Counted from the first letter of the stretch, positions 6,942 to 14,727 are shown. The stretch is DNA of 24,391 nt from CAKRHR01 sp964423195 (GCA_964423195.1 CAYRDY010000022.1:1-24391), one strand, 5' to 3'. The notes: a model not told the origin generated them from the letters alone. Made by a program: numbers and translations.

Positions 6942-8295
6942 CAGAAAAATCATGGCGGCGGCGGATGTGCGGGACGCCATTGATGATAAAAAAATACAGG
7001 CTCTGACGGCGTTGGCCGTGCGGATGGAGCAAAATCAGGCGGACGGACTGCTGATCAATGTGGCCGACCGCCTGCCGGAGCAGCAGGTGATCGCTCTGGT
7101 CCGGGCGGTGTCTTTGGCGGCGGATCTGCCGCTGACCGTCGTGCGTGAATGCCGTCGGTTTGAGGATGCCAAAAAGATCATCTATGCGGGGGCGGCACAG
7201 ATTGCCATTCCCTATGACAGGGACGCTGAGGCGGCGATTGAGGAGACCATCGGCCGGTTTGGCAGCCATCAGACAGCTGTCTTTGTCAATGTCAACCACA
7301 AACCGCTCATCCAGGCATGGGAGCGCCTGAAAATGGCGGGTGTCCGCGAGGTCTATCTGCCGACGGCGGTCTATGAGATGTGCCGCGGCCAGATTGAGGC
7401 GCACGGGATGCAGGCGGTGCTGATCGATAGGTTTGACACGGATGGCGCGAAACAGGAACCGTCTGAGGCCGGGAGTGCGCCGGGCAGTGCATGGACAGAA
7501 TCTGCAAGGGAAAAGATAGCCGCTTTCGCGGATTTGCTTGGGGGAGAGACGCTTTCCGGCTTTGCCGGTATTCTCACAGAAGATGAGATCGCAAGCATCA
7601 GTTACAGCCCTGATTTTGCGAGTCTGAAGGTTGAGCTCAAGGCGAGAGGGATACCGGTCAATGTCTTCGAGAGCGGGATGGATTTTAAGGAATTTAAATT
7701 AAACGACGACGGGCTGATCCCCGTGGTGGTGCAGGATTACAAGAGCGGCCGGGTGCTGATGCTCGCCTATATGAACGAGGCGTCCTACGCGGAGACGCTG
7801 CGGAGCGGCCGCATGACGTATTTTTCGAGGAGCAGGCAGGAATTGTGGAAGAAGGGCGAGACCAGCGGCCATTATCAGTTTGTCAAGTCCATCGACATTG
7901 ACTGCGACAATGACGCGCTGCTGGCCAAGGTAGCCCAGGTCGGTCCAGCCTGTCACACCGGCCATGAGAGCTGTTTTTTTACGAATCTGGTTCAGAAGCC
8001 CTACGATGACGTCAATCCGCTCACCATTTTCGATGAGATTATGGACACGATTCTGGATCGAAAGGCGCATCCGAAGGAGGGTTCCTATACGACTTATCTG
8101 TTTGACAAGGGCGTGGACAAGATCCTCAAAAAGGTCGGCGAGGAGGCGACGGAGATCGTGATCGCCGCCAAAAACCCGGATGACGGGGAACTCAAGTATG
8201 AAATCTGTGATTTTTTGTATCATCTGATGGTGTTGATGGCCGAGCGCGGCGTGACATGGAAAGAGATCGCCAGAGAGTTGGCCGCGAGGCATTAA
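6934..8295 (+). CDS. hisIE: HisIE bifunctional enzyme fused to an N-terminal degenerate HisF-like domain
   Basis: The C-terminal half carries two enzymes of histidine synthesis. HisI is phosphoribosyl-AMP cyclohydrolase (residues ~253-350), with the magnesium-binding DCDNDALL at 323-330 and the zinc ligands C340 and C347 in CHTGHESC. HisE is phosphoribosyl-ATP pyrophosphohydrolase (~361-453), with KVGEEATE and the DFLYHLMVLM helix. At 453 residues it is about twice a normal HisIE. The first ~245 residues resemble a worn HisF barrel: ADGLLINVADR, DLPLTVVRECRRFEDAKKII and YAGAAQIAIP sit where HisF has its strand 2 and strand 3 blocks. The GGG phosphate loop and catalytic Asp residues are gone, and a low-complexity linker (EPSEAGSAPGS) follows. 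That part is therefore probably non-catalytic. The ATG at 6934 has GGAG five bases upstream and overlaps hisA. Confidence 0.9.
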   Translation: MSNRKIMAAADVRDAIDDKKIQALTALAVRMEQNQADGLLINVADRLPEQQVIALVRAVSLAADLPLTVVRECRRFEDAKKIIYAGAAQIAIPYDRDAEAAIEETIGRFGSHQTAVFVNVNHKPLIQAWERLKMAGVREVYLPTAVYEMCRGQIEAHGMQAVLIDRFDTDGAKQEPSEAGSAPGSAWTESAREKIAAFADLLGGETLSGFAGILTEDEIASISYSPDFASLKVELKARGIPVNVFESGMDFKEFKLNDDGLIPVVVQDYKSGRVLMLAYMNEASYAETLRSGRMTYFSRSRQELWKKGETSGHYQFVKSIDIDCDNDALLAKVAQVGPACHTGHESCFFTNLVQKPYDDVNPLTIFDEIMDTILDRKAHPKEGSYTTYLFDKGVDKILKKVGEEATEIVIAAKNPDDGELKYEICDFLYHLMVLMAERGVTWKEIARELAARH

Positions 8296-8371
8296 AGGGA
8301 AATCACCGGGGGACTGACCGCGAGGCATTAAAGGGAGTCGCCGGGGAACTTGCCGCGAGGCAATAAAGGAG
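8266..8371 (+). repeat. Three ~35-bp tandem copies across the end of hisIE
   Basis: Copies at 8266-8300, 8302-8336 and 8337-8371 share GCGAGGCATTAAAGG or a close variant. The first copy is coding and holds the hisIE stop (8293-8295). The other two are non-coding but keep the stop-like TAA and the Shine-Dalgarno-like AAAGG; in the third this has become AAAGGAGGT (8365-8373), the likely ribosome-binding site of the next small gene. Copies 1 and 2 match at roughly 80 percent of positions. Confidence 0.85.
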
Positions 8372-8384
8372 GTATCTGTGGGTT

Positions 8385-8501
8385 ATGGCGTTGCTGACGG
8401 CATTTTTTAGCTATCTGATCAAGTTTATCATTATGATCGCGGTGATCGCGGTCGGATATATCTGCGGTAAAAAGTTGCGCGACAGGAGGCATAAAACGTG
8501 A
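8385..8501 (+). CDS. 38-residue single-pass membrane peptide upstream of alaS
   Basis: A short frame from ATG 8385 to TGA 8499-8501 encodes 38 residues. Residues ~3-28 form one hydrophobic helix (LLTAFFSYLIKF, then IIMIAVIAVGYI) followed by a positive tail (GKKLRDRRHK), as expected for a membrane-anchored peptide with its C-terminus inside. AAAGGAGGT at 8365-8373 lies 11 bases upstream, a little far. Its stop overlaps the GTG start of alaS (GTGA at 8498-8501), so it may be translationally coupled to alaS. I do not recognise a family and give no function. The hydrophobic-then-basic composition and the perfect fit between the two neighbours support a real gene. Confidence 0.65.
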   Translation: MALLTAFFSYLIKFIIMIAVIAVGYICGKKLRDRRHKT

Positions 8502-11140
8502 GAAAGCAATATGGTGTCAATGAGCTGCGGAAAATGTTTCTGGAGTTTTTTGAGAGCAAGGGACATCTGGCGATGAAGAGCTTCTCGCTGATCCCGCACA
8601 ATGACAAGAGTTTACTATTGATCAATTCGGGCATGGCGCCCTTAAAGCCCTATTTTACGAAGCAGGAGATTCCGCCGTGTACCCGTGTGACCACCTGTCA
8701 GAAGTGCATCCGCACCGGCGATATTGAGAATATCGGCAAGACGGATCGCCACGGCACATTCTTCGAGATGCTGGGCAATTTCTCTTTCGGCGATTATTTC
8801 AAGCGCGAGGCGATTGCCTGGACGTGGGAATTTTTGACGGAAGTCGTGGGATTGGAAAAGGACCGCCTTTATCCGTCGGTCTACGAGGAAGACGACGAGG
8901 CGTATGATATCTGGAAAAATGAGATCGGAATCGCCCCGGAGCGGATCTTTAAGTTCGGCAAGGCGGATAATTTCTGGGAGCACGGCGCAGGGCCTTGCGG
9001 GCCTTGCTCGGAGGTCTATTATGACCGCGGCGAGAAATACGGCTGCGGCAAGCCGGACTGCACGGTGGGATGCGACTGTGACCGCTATATGGAGATCTGG
9101 AACGATGTCTTTACACAGTTTGAGAATGACGGGCACGGCCATTATGAGACGCTGGAGAGCAAAAATATCGACACCGGCATGGGGCTGGAGCGCCTGGCGA
9201 GCGTCGTCCAGGATGTCGACTCCATTTTTGATATCGATACCATCAAGGCGCTGAGGGAGGCTGTCTGCGAGCTGGCGCATGTAGAGTACAAAAAGGATGC
9301 CTCCAAAGATGTGTCCATACGCATCATCACTGACCACATCCGTTCCGTGACATTTATGGTGTCCGACGGGATTCTTCCGTCCAATGAGGGGCGCGGCTAT
9401 GTGCTGCGCAGACTTCTGCGGCGGGCGGCGCGGCACGGACGTCTGCTGGGCATCAGGGGCAAATTTTTGGCCGACTTGAGCCGCAAGGTGATCGAGACAT
9501 CACGGGACGGCTATCCTGAGCTCGAAGAACACAGGGATTTTATTTTTAAAGTGATCACCGAGGAGGAGGATAAATTTAACAGGACCATCGATCAGGGGCT
9601 CGGCATTCTTGAGGAGATGAAAGCAGAGCTAGGGCGTGCGGGCGGGGATGTCCTCGCCGGCGAGGATGCCTTTAAGCTGTATGATACCTACGGTTTTCCA
9701 CTGGATTTGACGGAGGAGATCCTTGAGGATGACGGGATCCGCGTGGATGTCGAGGGCTTCGACCGCGCGATGGACAATCAGCGCCGGATGGCGCGGAAAG
9801 CCCGCAAGACGACCAATTATATGGGCGCCGATGTGACGGTCTATCAGGCGATCGATCCGGCCGTGACTTCGGCCTTTGTCGGCTATGACCGCACGGAATG
9901 CACATCCAAAATCACTGTGATGACCACAGAGGACGCGCTGGTGGACGTGCTGACGGATGGCCAAGACGGGACAATCTTTGTGGAGGAAACGCCGTTTTAC
10001 GCGGCGAGCGGCGGCCAGGAGGCCGACACGGGCGTGATCACATTTGGCAGCAGTACCTTTGTTGTCAAGGATACGATCAAGATCCAGGGCGGCAAGATCG
10101 GCCATGTGGGTACAGTGACCAGCGGCATTTTCCGTGTCGGGGACGCGGTTCATCTCTCCATTGATACAGTGAAGAGAAATGCCGCCGCGAAAAACCACAG
10201 TGCCACGCATCTGCTCCAGAGGGCGCTGCAGATCGTTCTCGGCAGCCATGTCAAACAGGCGGGATCCAGCGTCAATAAGGACAGACTGCGCTTTGACTTT
10301 ACGCATTTTTCAGCCATGACGGCGGACGAGCTTACAAAAGTGGAGGCGATCGTCAATCAAGAGATTGAGGCCAACCTACCGGTCGTGACCGATGTCATGG
10401 ATATCGAGGCGGCCAAAAAGACAGGGGCGATGGCGCTGTTCGGCGAGAAATATGACCAGAATGTGCGCGTCGTCTCGATGGGTGATTTTTCTAAAGAACT
10501 GTGCGGCGGCACCCATGTGCCTGAGACAGGCCGGATCCGCGTGTTCAAGATCGTGTCCGAGGCCGGCGTGGCGGCTGGCGTGCGCCGGATTGAGGCGCTG
10601 ACGGGCGATGGCGTGATTCGATATTATGAGACTTTGGAAAACGAAGTGTCGGCGGCGGCGAGGGCGGCAAAAACCGAGCCCGCGCTGCTTACCAAGCGTA
10701 TCGAGACGATGCAGGAGGAGATCAGGGCGCTGCAGTCGGAAAATGACCAGCTCAAGAATAAGATCGCAAGAGAGGCTGCCGGCGATGTGATGTCGCAGGT
10801 GCAGGAAGTTGGGGGCACGAAACTGCTGGCCATTCAGGTGGCGGACGTGGACATGCAGGGACTCATGAATCTCGGCGATCAGCTAAAGACCAAACTCGGC
10901 GAGGGCGTGGTCGTGATCGCCTCGGACAACAAGGGAAAGGTCAATCTGCTGGCGATGGCCACGGACGGCGCCATGAAATCGGGCGCGCACGCGGGCAATC
11001 TGATCAGGGGCATCGCGGGCCTTGTGGGTGGTGGCGGCGGCGGCCGGCCGAATATGGCACAGGCCGGCGGCAAAAATCCGGCGGGTATTCCGGCGGCGCT
11101 GAGCGAGGCCGCGCGTGTGCTGGAGGGTCAGCTGCACTGA
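8498..11140 (+). CDS. alaS: Alanine-tRNA ligase AlaS
   Basis: Charges tRNA-Ala with alanine and edits mischarged serine or glycine. The 880-residue product is full length. The class II catalytic domain at the N-terminus shows LLINSGMAPLKPYF and the motif 2 region HGTFFEMLGNFSFGDYF. The editing domain has the zinc-binding HSATH (H567, H571) and CGGTH (C669, H673). The C-terminal DHHA1/C-Ala domain has the glycine-rich GLVGGGGGGRPNMAQAG, preceded by a coiled-coil stretch (~residues 730-765). The start is GTG 8498, with AGGAGG at 8484-8489 eight bases upstream; it overlaps the preceding 38-residue gene. It sits directly behind the histidine operon with no terminator between, so read-through is likely. 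Confidence 0.97.
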   Translation: MRKQYGVNELRKMFLEFFESKGHLAMKSFSLIPHNDKSLLLINSGMAPLKPYFTKQEIPPCTRVTTCQKCIRTGDIENIGKTDRHGTFFEMLGNFSFGDYFKREAIAWTWEFLTEVVGLEKDRLYPSVYEEDDEAYDIWKNEIGIAPERIFKFGKADNFWEHGAGPCGPCSEVYYDRGEKYGCGKPDCTVGCDCDRYMEIWNDVFTQFENDGHGHYETLESKNIDTGMGLERLASVVQDVDSIFDIDTIKALREAVCELAHVEYKKDASKDVSIRIITDHIRSVTFMVSDGILPSNEGRGYVLRRLLRRAARHGRLLGIRGKFLADLSRKVIETSRDGYPELEEHRDFIFKVITEEEDKFNRTIDQGLGILEEMKAELGRAGGDVLAGEDAFKLYDTYGFPLDLTEEILEDDGIRVDVEGFDRAMDNQRRMARKARKTTNYMGADVTVYQAIDPAVTSAFVGYDRTECTSKITVMTTEDALVDVLTDGQDGTIFVEETPFYAASGGQEADTGVITFGSSTFVVKDTIKIQGGKIGHVGTVTSGIFRVGDAVHLSIDTVKRNAAAKNHSATHLLQRALQIVLGSHVKQAGSSVNKDRLRFDFTHFSAMTADELTKVEAIVNQEIEANLPVVTDVMDIEAAKKTGAMALFGEKYDQNVRVVSMGDFSKELCGGTHVPETGRIRVFKIVSEAGVAAGVRRIEALTGDGVIRYYETLENEVSAAARAAKTEPALLTKRIETMQEEIRALQSENDQLKNKIAREAAGDVMSQVQEVGGTKLLAIQVADVDMQGLMNLGDQLKTKLGEGVVVIASDNKGKVNLLAMATDGAMKSGAHAGNLIRGIAGLVGGGGGGRPNMAQAGGKNPAGIPAALSEAARVLEGQLH

Positions 11141-11178
11141 GCGTGGCCACGCGTGTGCTGGAGGGTCAGCTGCACTGA
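11103..11178 (+). repeat. 38-bp tandem duplication of the alaS 3' end
   Basis: Positions 11103-11140 (last codons and stop of alaS) are repeated at 11141-11178 with two differences in 38, including a second in-phase-looking TGA. The second copy lies after the stop and is not translated as part of AlaS. High identity indicates a recent event. Confidence 0.9.
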
Positions 11179-11280
11179 GCGGCGGCGGCTTTTGGACGGT
11201 GCCTCTGTGAGGCCATGGGCGTGCGGAGAATGCGGAGGAACGCGGGGAAATGTTCAAATGAGGCTTGAAGGGGGAATTCG

Positions 11281-12654
11281 GTGAAATTTTTTAAATACTT
11301 TATCGGATTGCTTTCGACGGCGGCGGTCTTTACCGGCCTGTTTTTCGTATGCGGGTATTTTGGCAGCAGCGCCAAGTCTTTTTATATGGATGTGCCCGGA
11401 AAAACGGCGACGGGCGGCATTGATTTTTCCAAGACATCCGTGGATAAACTGGTAGAAAATTATGTCAATGGCGAGCTTGAGCAGGACATCACGGTGACGG
11501 CTGTCGGTGATATGTTGTTCTATCAGTGGCAGCTTGAGCGCTCTTATGACGCTGAGACCGATACCTATGATTTTACGCCGTCATTTGCCAATATAAAAAA
11601 ATATTTTGCCGAGAGTGACTATCTGGTCGGCGATCTGGAGACGACCCTGGCGGGGAAGGATCAGGGAGCGGACAAAAGCTACAACGGCTACGGCGCCGAC
11701 CGCCTGGCGATGAAATTTAACACGCCGGAAATTTTGGCACAGAATCTGGCGCAGACCGGCTTTGATATGATCACGGTGGCCAACGAACATGCCTTTGACA
11801 GCGGCACGGCAGGCTTTCAATCGACGGTGAGCCGACTGCGGGAAGCCGGAATCGAGACGGCCGGTGTCGCCATGGATGATGCGCCATATGTGATCAAAAA
11901 TATTGAAAATATCAAAATCGGGTTTATCGCGTACACAAATGTGATGCCGGAGATCGTCAGGACCGACGCACAGGGAAATGTGATCTCGGACAGCGCGACG
12001 GGCGATTATTCGGATCCGAATTACGCCATGGTGAATCATCTTGGCAATTACGACGCGGAAAAGATCAGACAGATGTGCGCGCAGATCGAACAGATGCGCG
12101 GGGAGGGCGCCGAGGCCGTGGTTGTGCTTCTGCATTTTGGGGAGACCTATGGGGCTGAGCCGTCGGAGCAGGATCAGCAGCTGGCCCATCAGCTCATCGA
12201 TGCCGGCGCGGATGTGATTCTGGGTTCCCACTCACATGTGCCGGAGCCGATCGAGATCGTCGACGTCCAAAAAGAGGATGGCAGTGCGCGACGCGGACTT
12301 ATCGTTTATTCGATGGGCAATTTTTTGACCTCTCAGCAGTACATTGACGGGACAGGGCAGTACCGGGATATGGGGATGCTCTGCGAGATTATTTTCAAAA
12401 AGGTCAGGGATACCGTTTTTGTCGGCGGCCTGAATATCACGCCCGTCTATTCCAACTGGGCGGAGGCGAGCATATCGACGGTTCCGGTCATCGAAGCCCA
12501 CAACGCGCCCGATCATTTTGAGGGAATTTTTGACGACTACGCGCTGGGCCGGATCAATGACGCCTTTGAATCCATATTTCCTCAGGTCCTCGCGGACAGC
12601 GGCGTCACCTATAAGATCGAGGATTATAAATACAAAATTTCGCTGGAAAAATAA
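11281..12654 (+). CDS. CapA-family membrane-anchored metallophosphatase-like protein
   Basis: The 457-residue protein has an N-terminal hydrophobic segment (about residues 6-28, LLSTAAVFTGLFFVCG) that acts as a signal anchor, so the rest is extracellular. The main domain is of the CapA/PGA_cap type, related to calcineurin-like phosphatases. Visible motifs are VTAVGDMLF, VGDLETTL, the ANEHAFDSG block (usually NHxxDxG), LLHFGETYG and ILGSHSHVPEP, which supply the metal-site Asp, Asn and His residues. Relatives take part in poly-gamma-glutamate or other capsule synthesis, but many CapA proteins have unknown roles, and no capsule genes lie nearby. The start is GTG 11281 with AAGGGGG upstream. The 140-bp spacer after alaS holds the 38-bp duplication and only weak hairpins. 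Confidence 0.85.
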   Translation: MKFFKYFIGLLSTAAVFTGLFFVCGYFGSSAKSFYMDVPGKTATGGIDFSKTSVDKLVENYVNGELEQDITVTAVGDMLFYQWQLERSYDAETDTYDFTPSFANIKKYFAESDYLVGDLETTLAGKDQGADKSYNGYGADRLAMKFNTPEILAQNLAQTGFDMITVANEHAFDSGTAGFQSTVSRLREAGIETAGVAMDDAPYVIKNIENIKIGFIAYTNVMPEIVRTDAQGNVISDSATGDYSDPNYAMVNHLGNYDAEKIRQMCAQIEQMRGEGAEAVVVLLHFGETYGAEPSEQDQQLAHQLIDAGADVILGSHSHVPEPIEIVDVQKEDGSARRGLIVYSMGNFLTSQQYIDGTGQYRDMGMLCEIIFKKVRDTVFVGGLNITPVYSNWAEASISTVPVIEAHNAPDHFEGIFDDYALGRINDAFESIFPQVLADSGVTYKIEDYKYKISLEK

Positions 12655-12664
12655 AATATTATAG

Positions 12665-12692
12665 TTGACGAAATCAATTTTTATGCTATAAT
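12665..12692 (+). promoter_or_regulatory. Strong promoter of rpsU
   Basis: TTGACG (12665-12670), a 16-base spacer and TATAAT (12687-12692) preceded by TGC, an extended -10. Transcription would begin near 12699 and give a leader of about 70 bases. In the leader, CAGTTG (12719-12724) and CAACTG (12740-12745) can form a hairpin whose last base is the first G of the GGAGG site. Confidence 0.85.
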
Positions 12693-12766
12693 TCTAATAG
12701 TGCTGAGAAATACACCCACAGTTGTATAGGCACAATACGCAACTGGAGGGAGGTAAGGTGTGAGCT

Positions 12767-12943
12767 ATGTCAAGTGTCGTCGTCAGAGAAAACGAAACTT
12801 TAGATAGTGCTTTACGCAGATTCAAGAGAAGCTGTGCCAAGGCCGGGATTCAACAGGAGATACGTAAGAGAGAGCATTATGAGAAGCCGAGCGTAAGACG
12901 TAAGAAAAAGTCTGAGGCAGCCAGAAAGCGCAAATATAAATAA
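12767..12943 (+). CDS. rpsU: 30S ribosomal protein S21
   Basis: A 58-residue, very basic protein of the small ribosomal subunit that sits near the anti-Shine-Dalgarno region of 16S rRNA and helps initiation. Family features are the start SVVVRENETLDSALRRFKR, the conserved AGIQQEIRKREHYEKPS segment and a Lys/Arg-rich end (RRKKKSEAARKRKYK). The upstream GGAGGGAGG (12745-12753) is 13 bases from the ATG, longer than usual; an in-frame TGA at 12761 rules out an earlier start. It is a single-gene unit between its own promoter and terminator. Confidence 0.97.
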   Translation: MSSVVVRENETLDSALRRFKRSCAKAGIQQEIRKREHYEKPSVRRKKKSEAARKRKYK

Positions 12944-12954
12944 GATGATAAATT

Positions 12955-12989
12955 GGAGCCGCTGCGGTACGCAGCGGCTCAAGTTTTTT
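12955..12989 (+). terminator. Intrinsic terminator of rpsU
   Basis: GAGCCGCTGCG (12956-12966) pairs perfectly with CGCAGCGGCTC (12970-12980) around a three-base loop, followed by AAG and six T (12984-12989). It is the clearest terminator in the window. Confidence 0.96.
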
Positions 12990-13035
12990 AAGTCTTTAAA
13001 TAGAATTGACTTTTGGGTAGAAAAATAGAAACAGT

Positions 13036-13044
13036 TGTGATAAT
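13036..13044 (+). promoter_or_regulatory. Candidate extended -10 promoter for phoH
   Basis: TGTGATAAT gives an extended -10 (TG at 13036-13037, GATAAT at 13039-13044), with no good -35 at 17 bases; a TTGACT at 13006-13011 is too far. A promoter is expected here because the rpsU terminator isolates phoH, but this exact site is uncertain. Confidence 0.35.
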
Positions 13045-13070
13045 ATACTACTTATGAGGAGGCATGGCGT

Positions 13071-14042
13071 TTGTTTACAGAGTTTATGTCGTATGACTCC
13101 GTTGAGGAACAGCAAATCATCTTCGGTGCCGCGGATATCAACGTGCGGATTGTTGAAAAGAATTTATCCGTTCAGATCAATGCCAGGGATTCCAGAATAG
13201 AGATCCGGGGGGAGAACCATGCGAACGTCAAGTTTGCCCATCAGGTCCTAAAGGCGCTTCTGGTGCTTCATCAAAACGGCGATGAGCTGAAAGAGGATAC
13301 GATATACAGGATGATCGAACTGGCGCGGGATGGCGCGATCGACGAGACACTCAGGGCGGCGACGGACGCTGTGGTGCTGACTTTTAGGGGACGCCCGATC
13401 AAGTGCAAAACGCTGGGACAGAAGAATTATGTGAGGGCGCTGCAGGACCATACGGTCACCATATGTATCGGACCGGCAGGGACTGGCAAGACGTATCTGG
13501 CCGTGGCACAGGCGGCTGCCGAGTTGAAAGAGGGCGCGGTCGAGCGCATCGTCATGAGCCGTCCCGCGATCGAGGCGGGCGATGAGCGGCTGGGGTTTTT
13601 GCCCGGCGATCTGGCTCAGAAAGTCGATCCGTACCTGCGCCCGCTCTATGATGCCCTGTATGATATTTTCGGCACGGACAAGACGCAGTCGCTGATTGAG
13701 AAGGGCACGATCGAGATCGCGCCGCTGGCCTATATGCGCGGACGGACACTCAATAATGCCCGAATCATTATCGACGAGAGCCAGAACGCCTCGCTCTCGA
13801 CGCTGAAGATGGCGCTCACGCGTCTGGGCGAGGATTCCAGGATGGTTCTGACCGGCGATGTGACACAGATCGATTTGCCGAGGAGCTCCGATTCAGGCCT
13901 TGAAAAGTGCGCCTCAATCCTGAGAGATATTGAGGGCATTTCCGTCGTGCGTCTCGGCAACCGGGACGTCGTCCGCCACAAGCTGGTGCGCGAGATCGTC
14001 AGTGCCTTTGAGAGGGCGGAGGCTAAGCGCCGGAGCGTGTGA
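13071..14042 (+). CDS. PhoH family ATPase
   Basis: Cytoplasmic P-loop protein of the PhoH/YbeZ type, which is commonly found beside YbeY and linked to RNA metabolism and ribosome maturation. The 323 residues include an N-terminal KH-like region, Walker A GPAGTGKT at 134-141 and Walker B IIIDESQN with D235 and E236 (the usual DEAQN has Ser for Ala here). The conserved TGDVTQIDLP block follows. The start is TTG 13071, eight bases after GAGGAGG (13056-13062); the ATG at 13064 is in another frame that closes after ten codons. ybeY follows after 54 bp that include a duplication of the ybeY start. Confidence 0.93.
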   Translation: MFTEFMSYDSVEEQQIIFGAADINVRIVEKNLSVQINARDSRIEIRGENHANVKFAHQVLKALLVLHQNGDELKEDTIYRMIELARDGAIDETLRAATDAVVLTFRGRPIKCKTLGQKNYVRALQDHTVTICIGPAGTGKTYLAVAQAAAELKEGAVERIVMSRPAIEAGDERLGFLPGDLAQKVDPYLRPLYDALYDIFGTDKTQSLIEKGTIEIAPLAYMRGRTLNNARIIIDESQNASLSTLKMALTRLGEDSRMVLTGDVTQIDLPRSSDSGLEKCASILRDIEGISVVRLGNRDVVRHKLVREIVSAFERAEAKRRSV

Positions 14043-14053
14043 ACCTCATGGCG

Positions 14054-14129
14054 TCAGATTGACGATCCATATAGAAAAAGAGACGGAGGCATCAGATTGA
14101 CGATCCATATAGAAAAAGAGACGGAGACA
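14054..14129 (+). repeat. 38-bp tandem duplication of the ybeY start
   Basis: Copies at 14054-14091 and 14092-14129 differ at one base. The second is the real start of ybeY. The first carries the same TTG (14059), which opens a 13-codon frame ending in TGA at 14098-14100, overlapping the true TTG start at 14097. The GGAGG used by ybeY (14085-14089) is supplied by the end of the first copy. Confidence 0.93.
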
Positions 14130-14600
14130 GCACTGGATTTTGACAGCGGCCCGGTCATCAGGAAAGTGGTGCTGGCGGCGCTGGATCATGAGAATTGCCC
14201 TTACGAGGTGGAATTGAATGTGATCCTGACCACGGATGAGGAGATTGCTGCGATCAACCGTGAGTACAGGGGCGTGTCCGGGCCGACGGATGTATTGTCA
14301 TTCCCGATGATCGAATTTCGGGAGCCCGGAAATTTTGATATGCTGGAGGAATGTTCGGCAGCGGATTATTTTAATCCGGAGACCGGCGAGTTGGTTTTGG
14401 GGGATATTGTCATTTCGGTGGACAGGGTGATCGCCCAGGCCGAAAGTTTCGGACATTCACAGGCGAGAGAGCTGGGATTTCTCACGGCACACAGTATGCT
14501 TCATCTTTTCGGCTATGATCATGAGACACCCGATGAAGCTGCGGTGATGGAGTCAGGGCAGGAGGAGATATTAGGTGGGCTTGGCTTAAAGAGACCGTGA
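14097..14600 (+). CDS. ybeY: Endoribonuclease YbeY
   Basis: Single-strand-specific zinc endoribonuclease involved in 16S rRNA 3'-end maturation and ribosome quality control. The 167-residue product has the signature H132-x3-H136-x5-H142 (HSMLHLFGYDH), preceded by the conserved REYRGVSGPTDVLSFP block and GDIVIS. The start is TTG 14097 with GGAGG seven bases upstream. An acidic insert (about FDMLEECSAADYFNPETG) between the last two blocks is common in Clostridia. The partner gene phoH precedes it, as in many bacteria. Confidence 0.94.
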   Translation: MTIHIEKETETALDFDSGPVIRKVVLAALDHENCPYEVELNVILTTDEEIAAINREYRGVSGPTDVLSFPMIEFREPGNFDMLEECSAADYFNPETGELVLGDIVISVDRVIAQAESFGHSQARELGFLTAHSMLHLFGYDHETPDEAAVMESGQEEILGGLGLKRP

Positions 14601-14685
14601 GAAGTTTGGAAGTAGAAGTTTGGAAGTAGACTTCCAAATCTACTTTGATGACGCACTAAAGTGCGTCAAGAAAGAGGAAAATATG
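14601..14685 (+). promoter_or_regulatory. Structured leader with dispersed repeat, copy 1
   Basis: Starts with a 14-bp tandem pair (14601-14614 and 14615-14628). A long hairpin follows. AAGTAGA (14610-14616) and TTTGGAAG (14619-14626), separated by a two-base bulge, pair with CTTCCAAA (14631-14638) and TCTACTT (14639-14645) around the loop TAGA. A second hairpin has an 8-bp stem, TGACGCAC (14649-14656) with GTGCGTCA (14661-14668), around TAAA. Then come AGAGGA and an ATG at 14683. Positions 14631-14685 recur at 23952-24006 with 49 of 55 identical. No T-run follows either hairpin, so termination is unlikely. Confidence 0.75.
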
Positions 14686-14727
14686 AAGCAGCCTTGGATT
14701 CATGAGATAAAAACGGAGGTAGAGAAT

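Noticed and set aside
13064..13096. ATG at 13064 close to GAGGAGG as the phoH start
   Set aside because: Its frame closes after ten codons; the TTG at 13071 gives a full PhoH protein at normal spacing.
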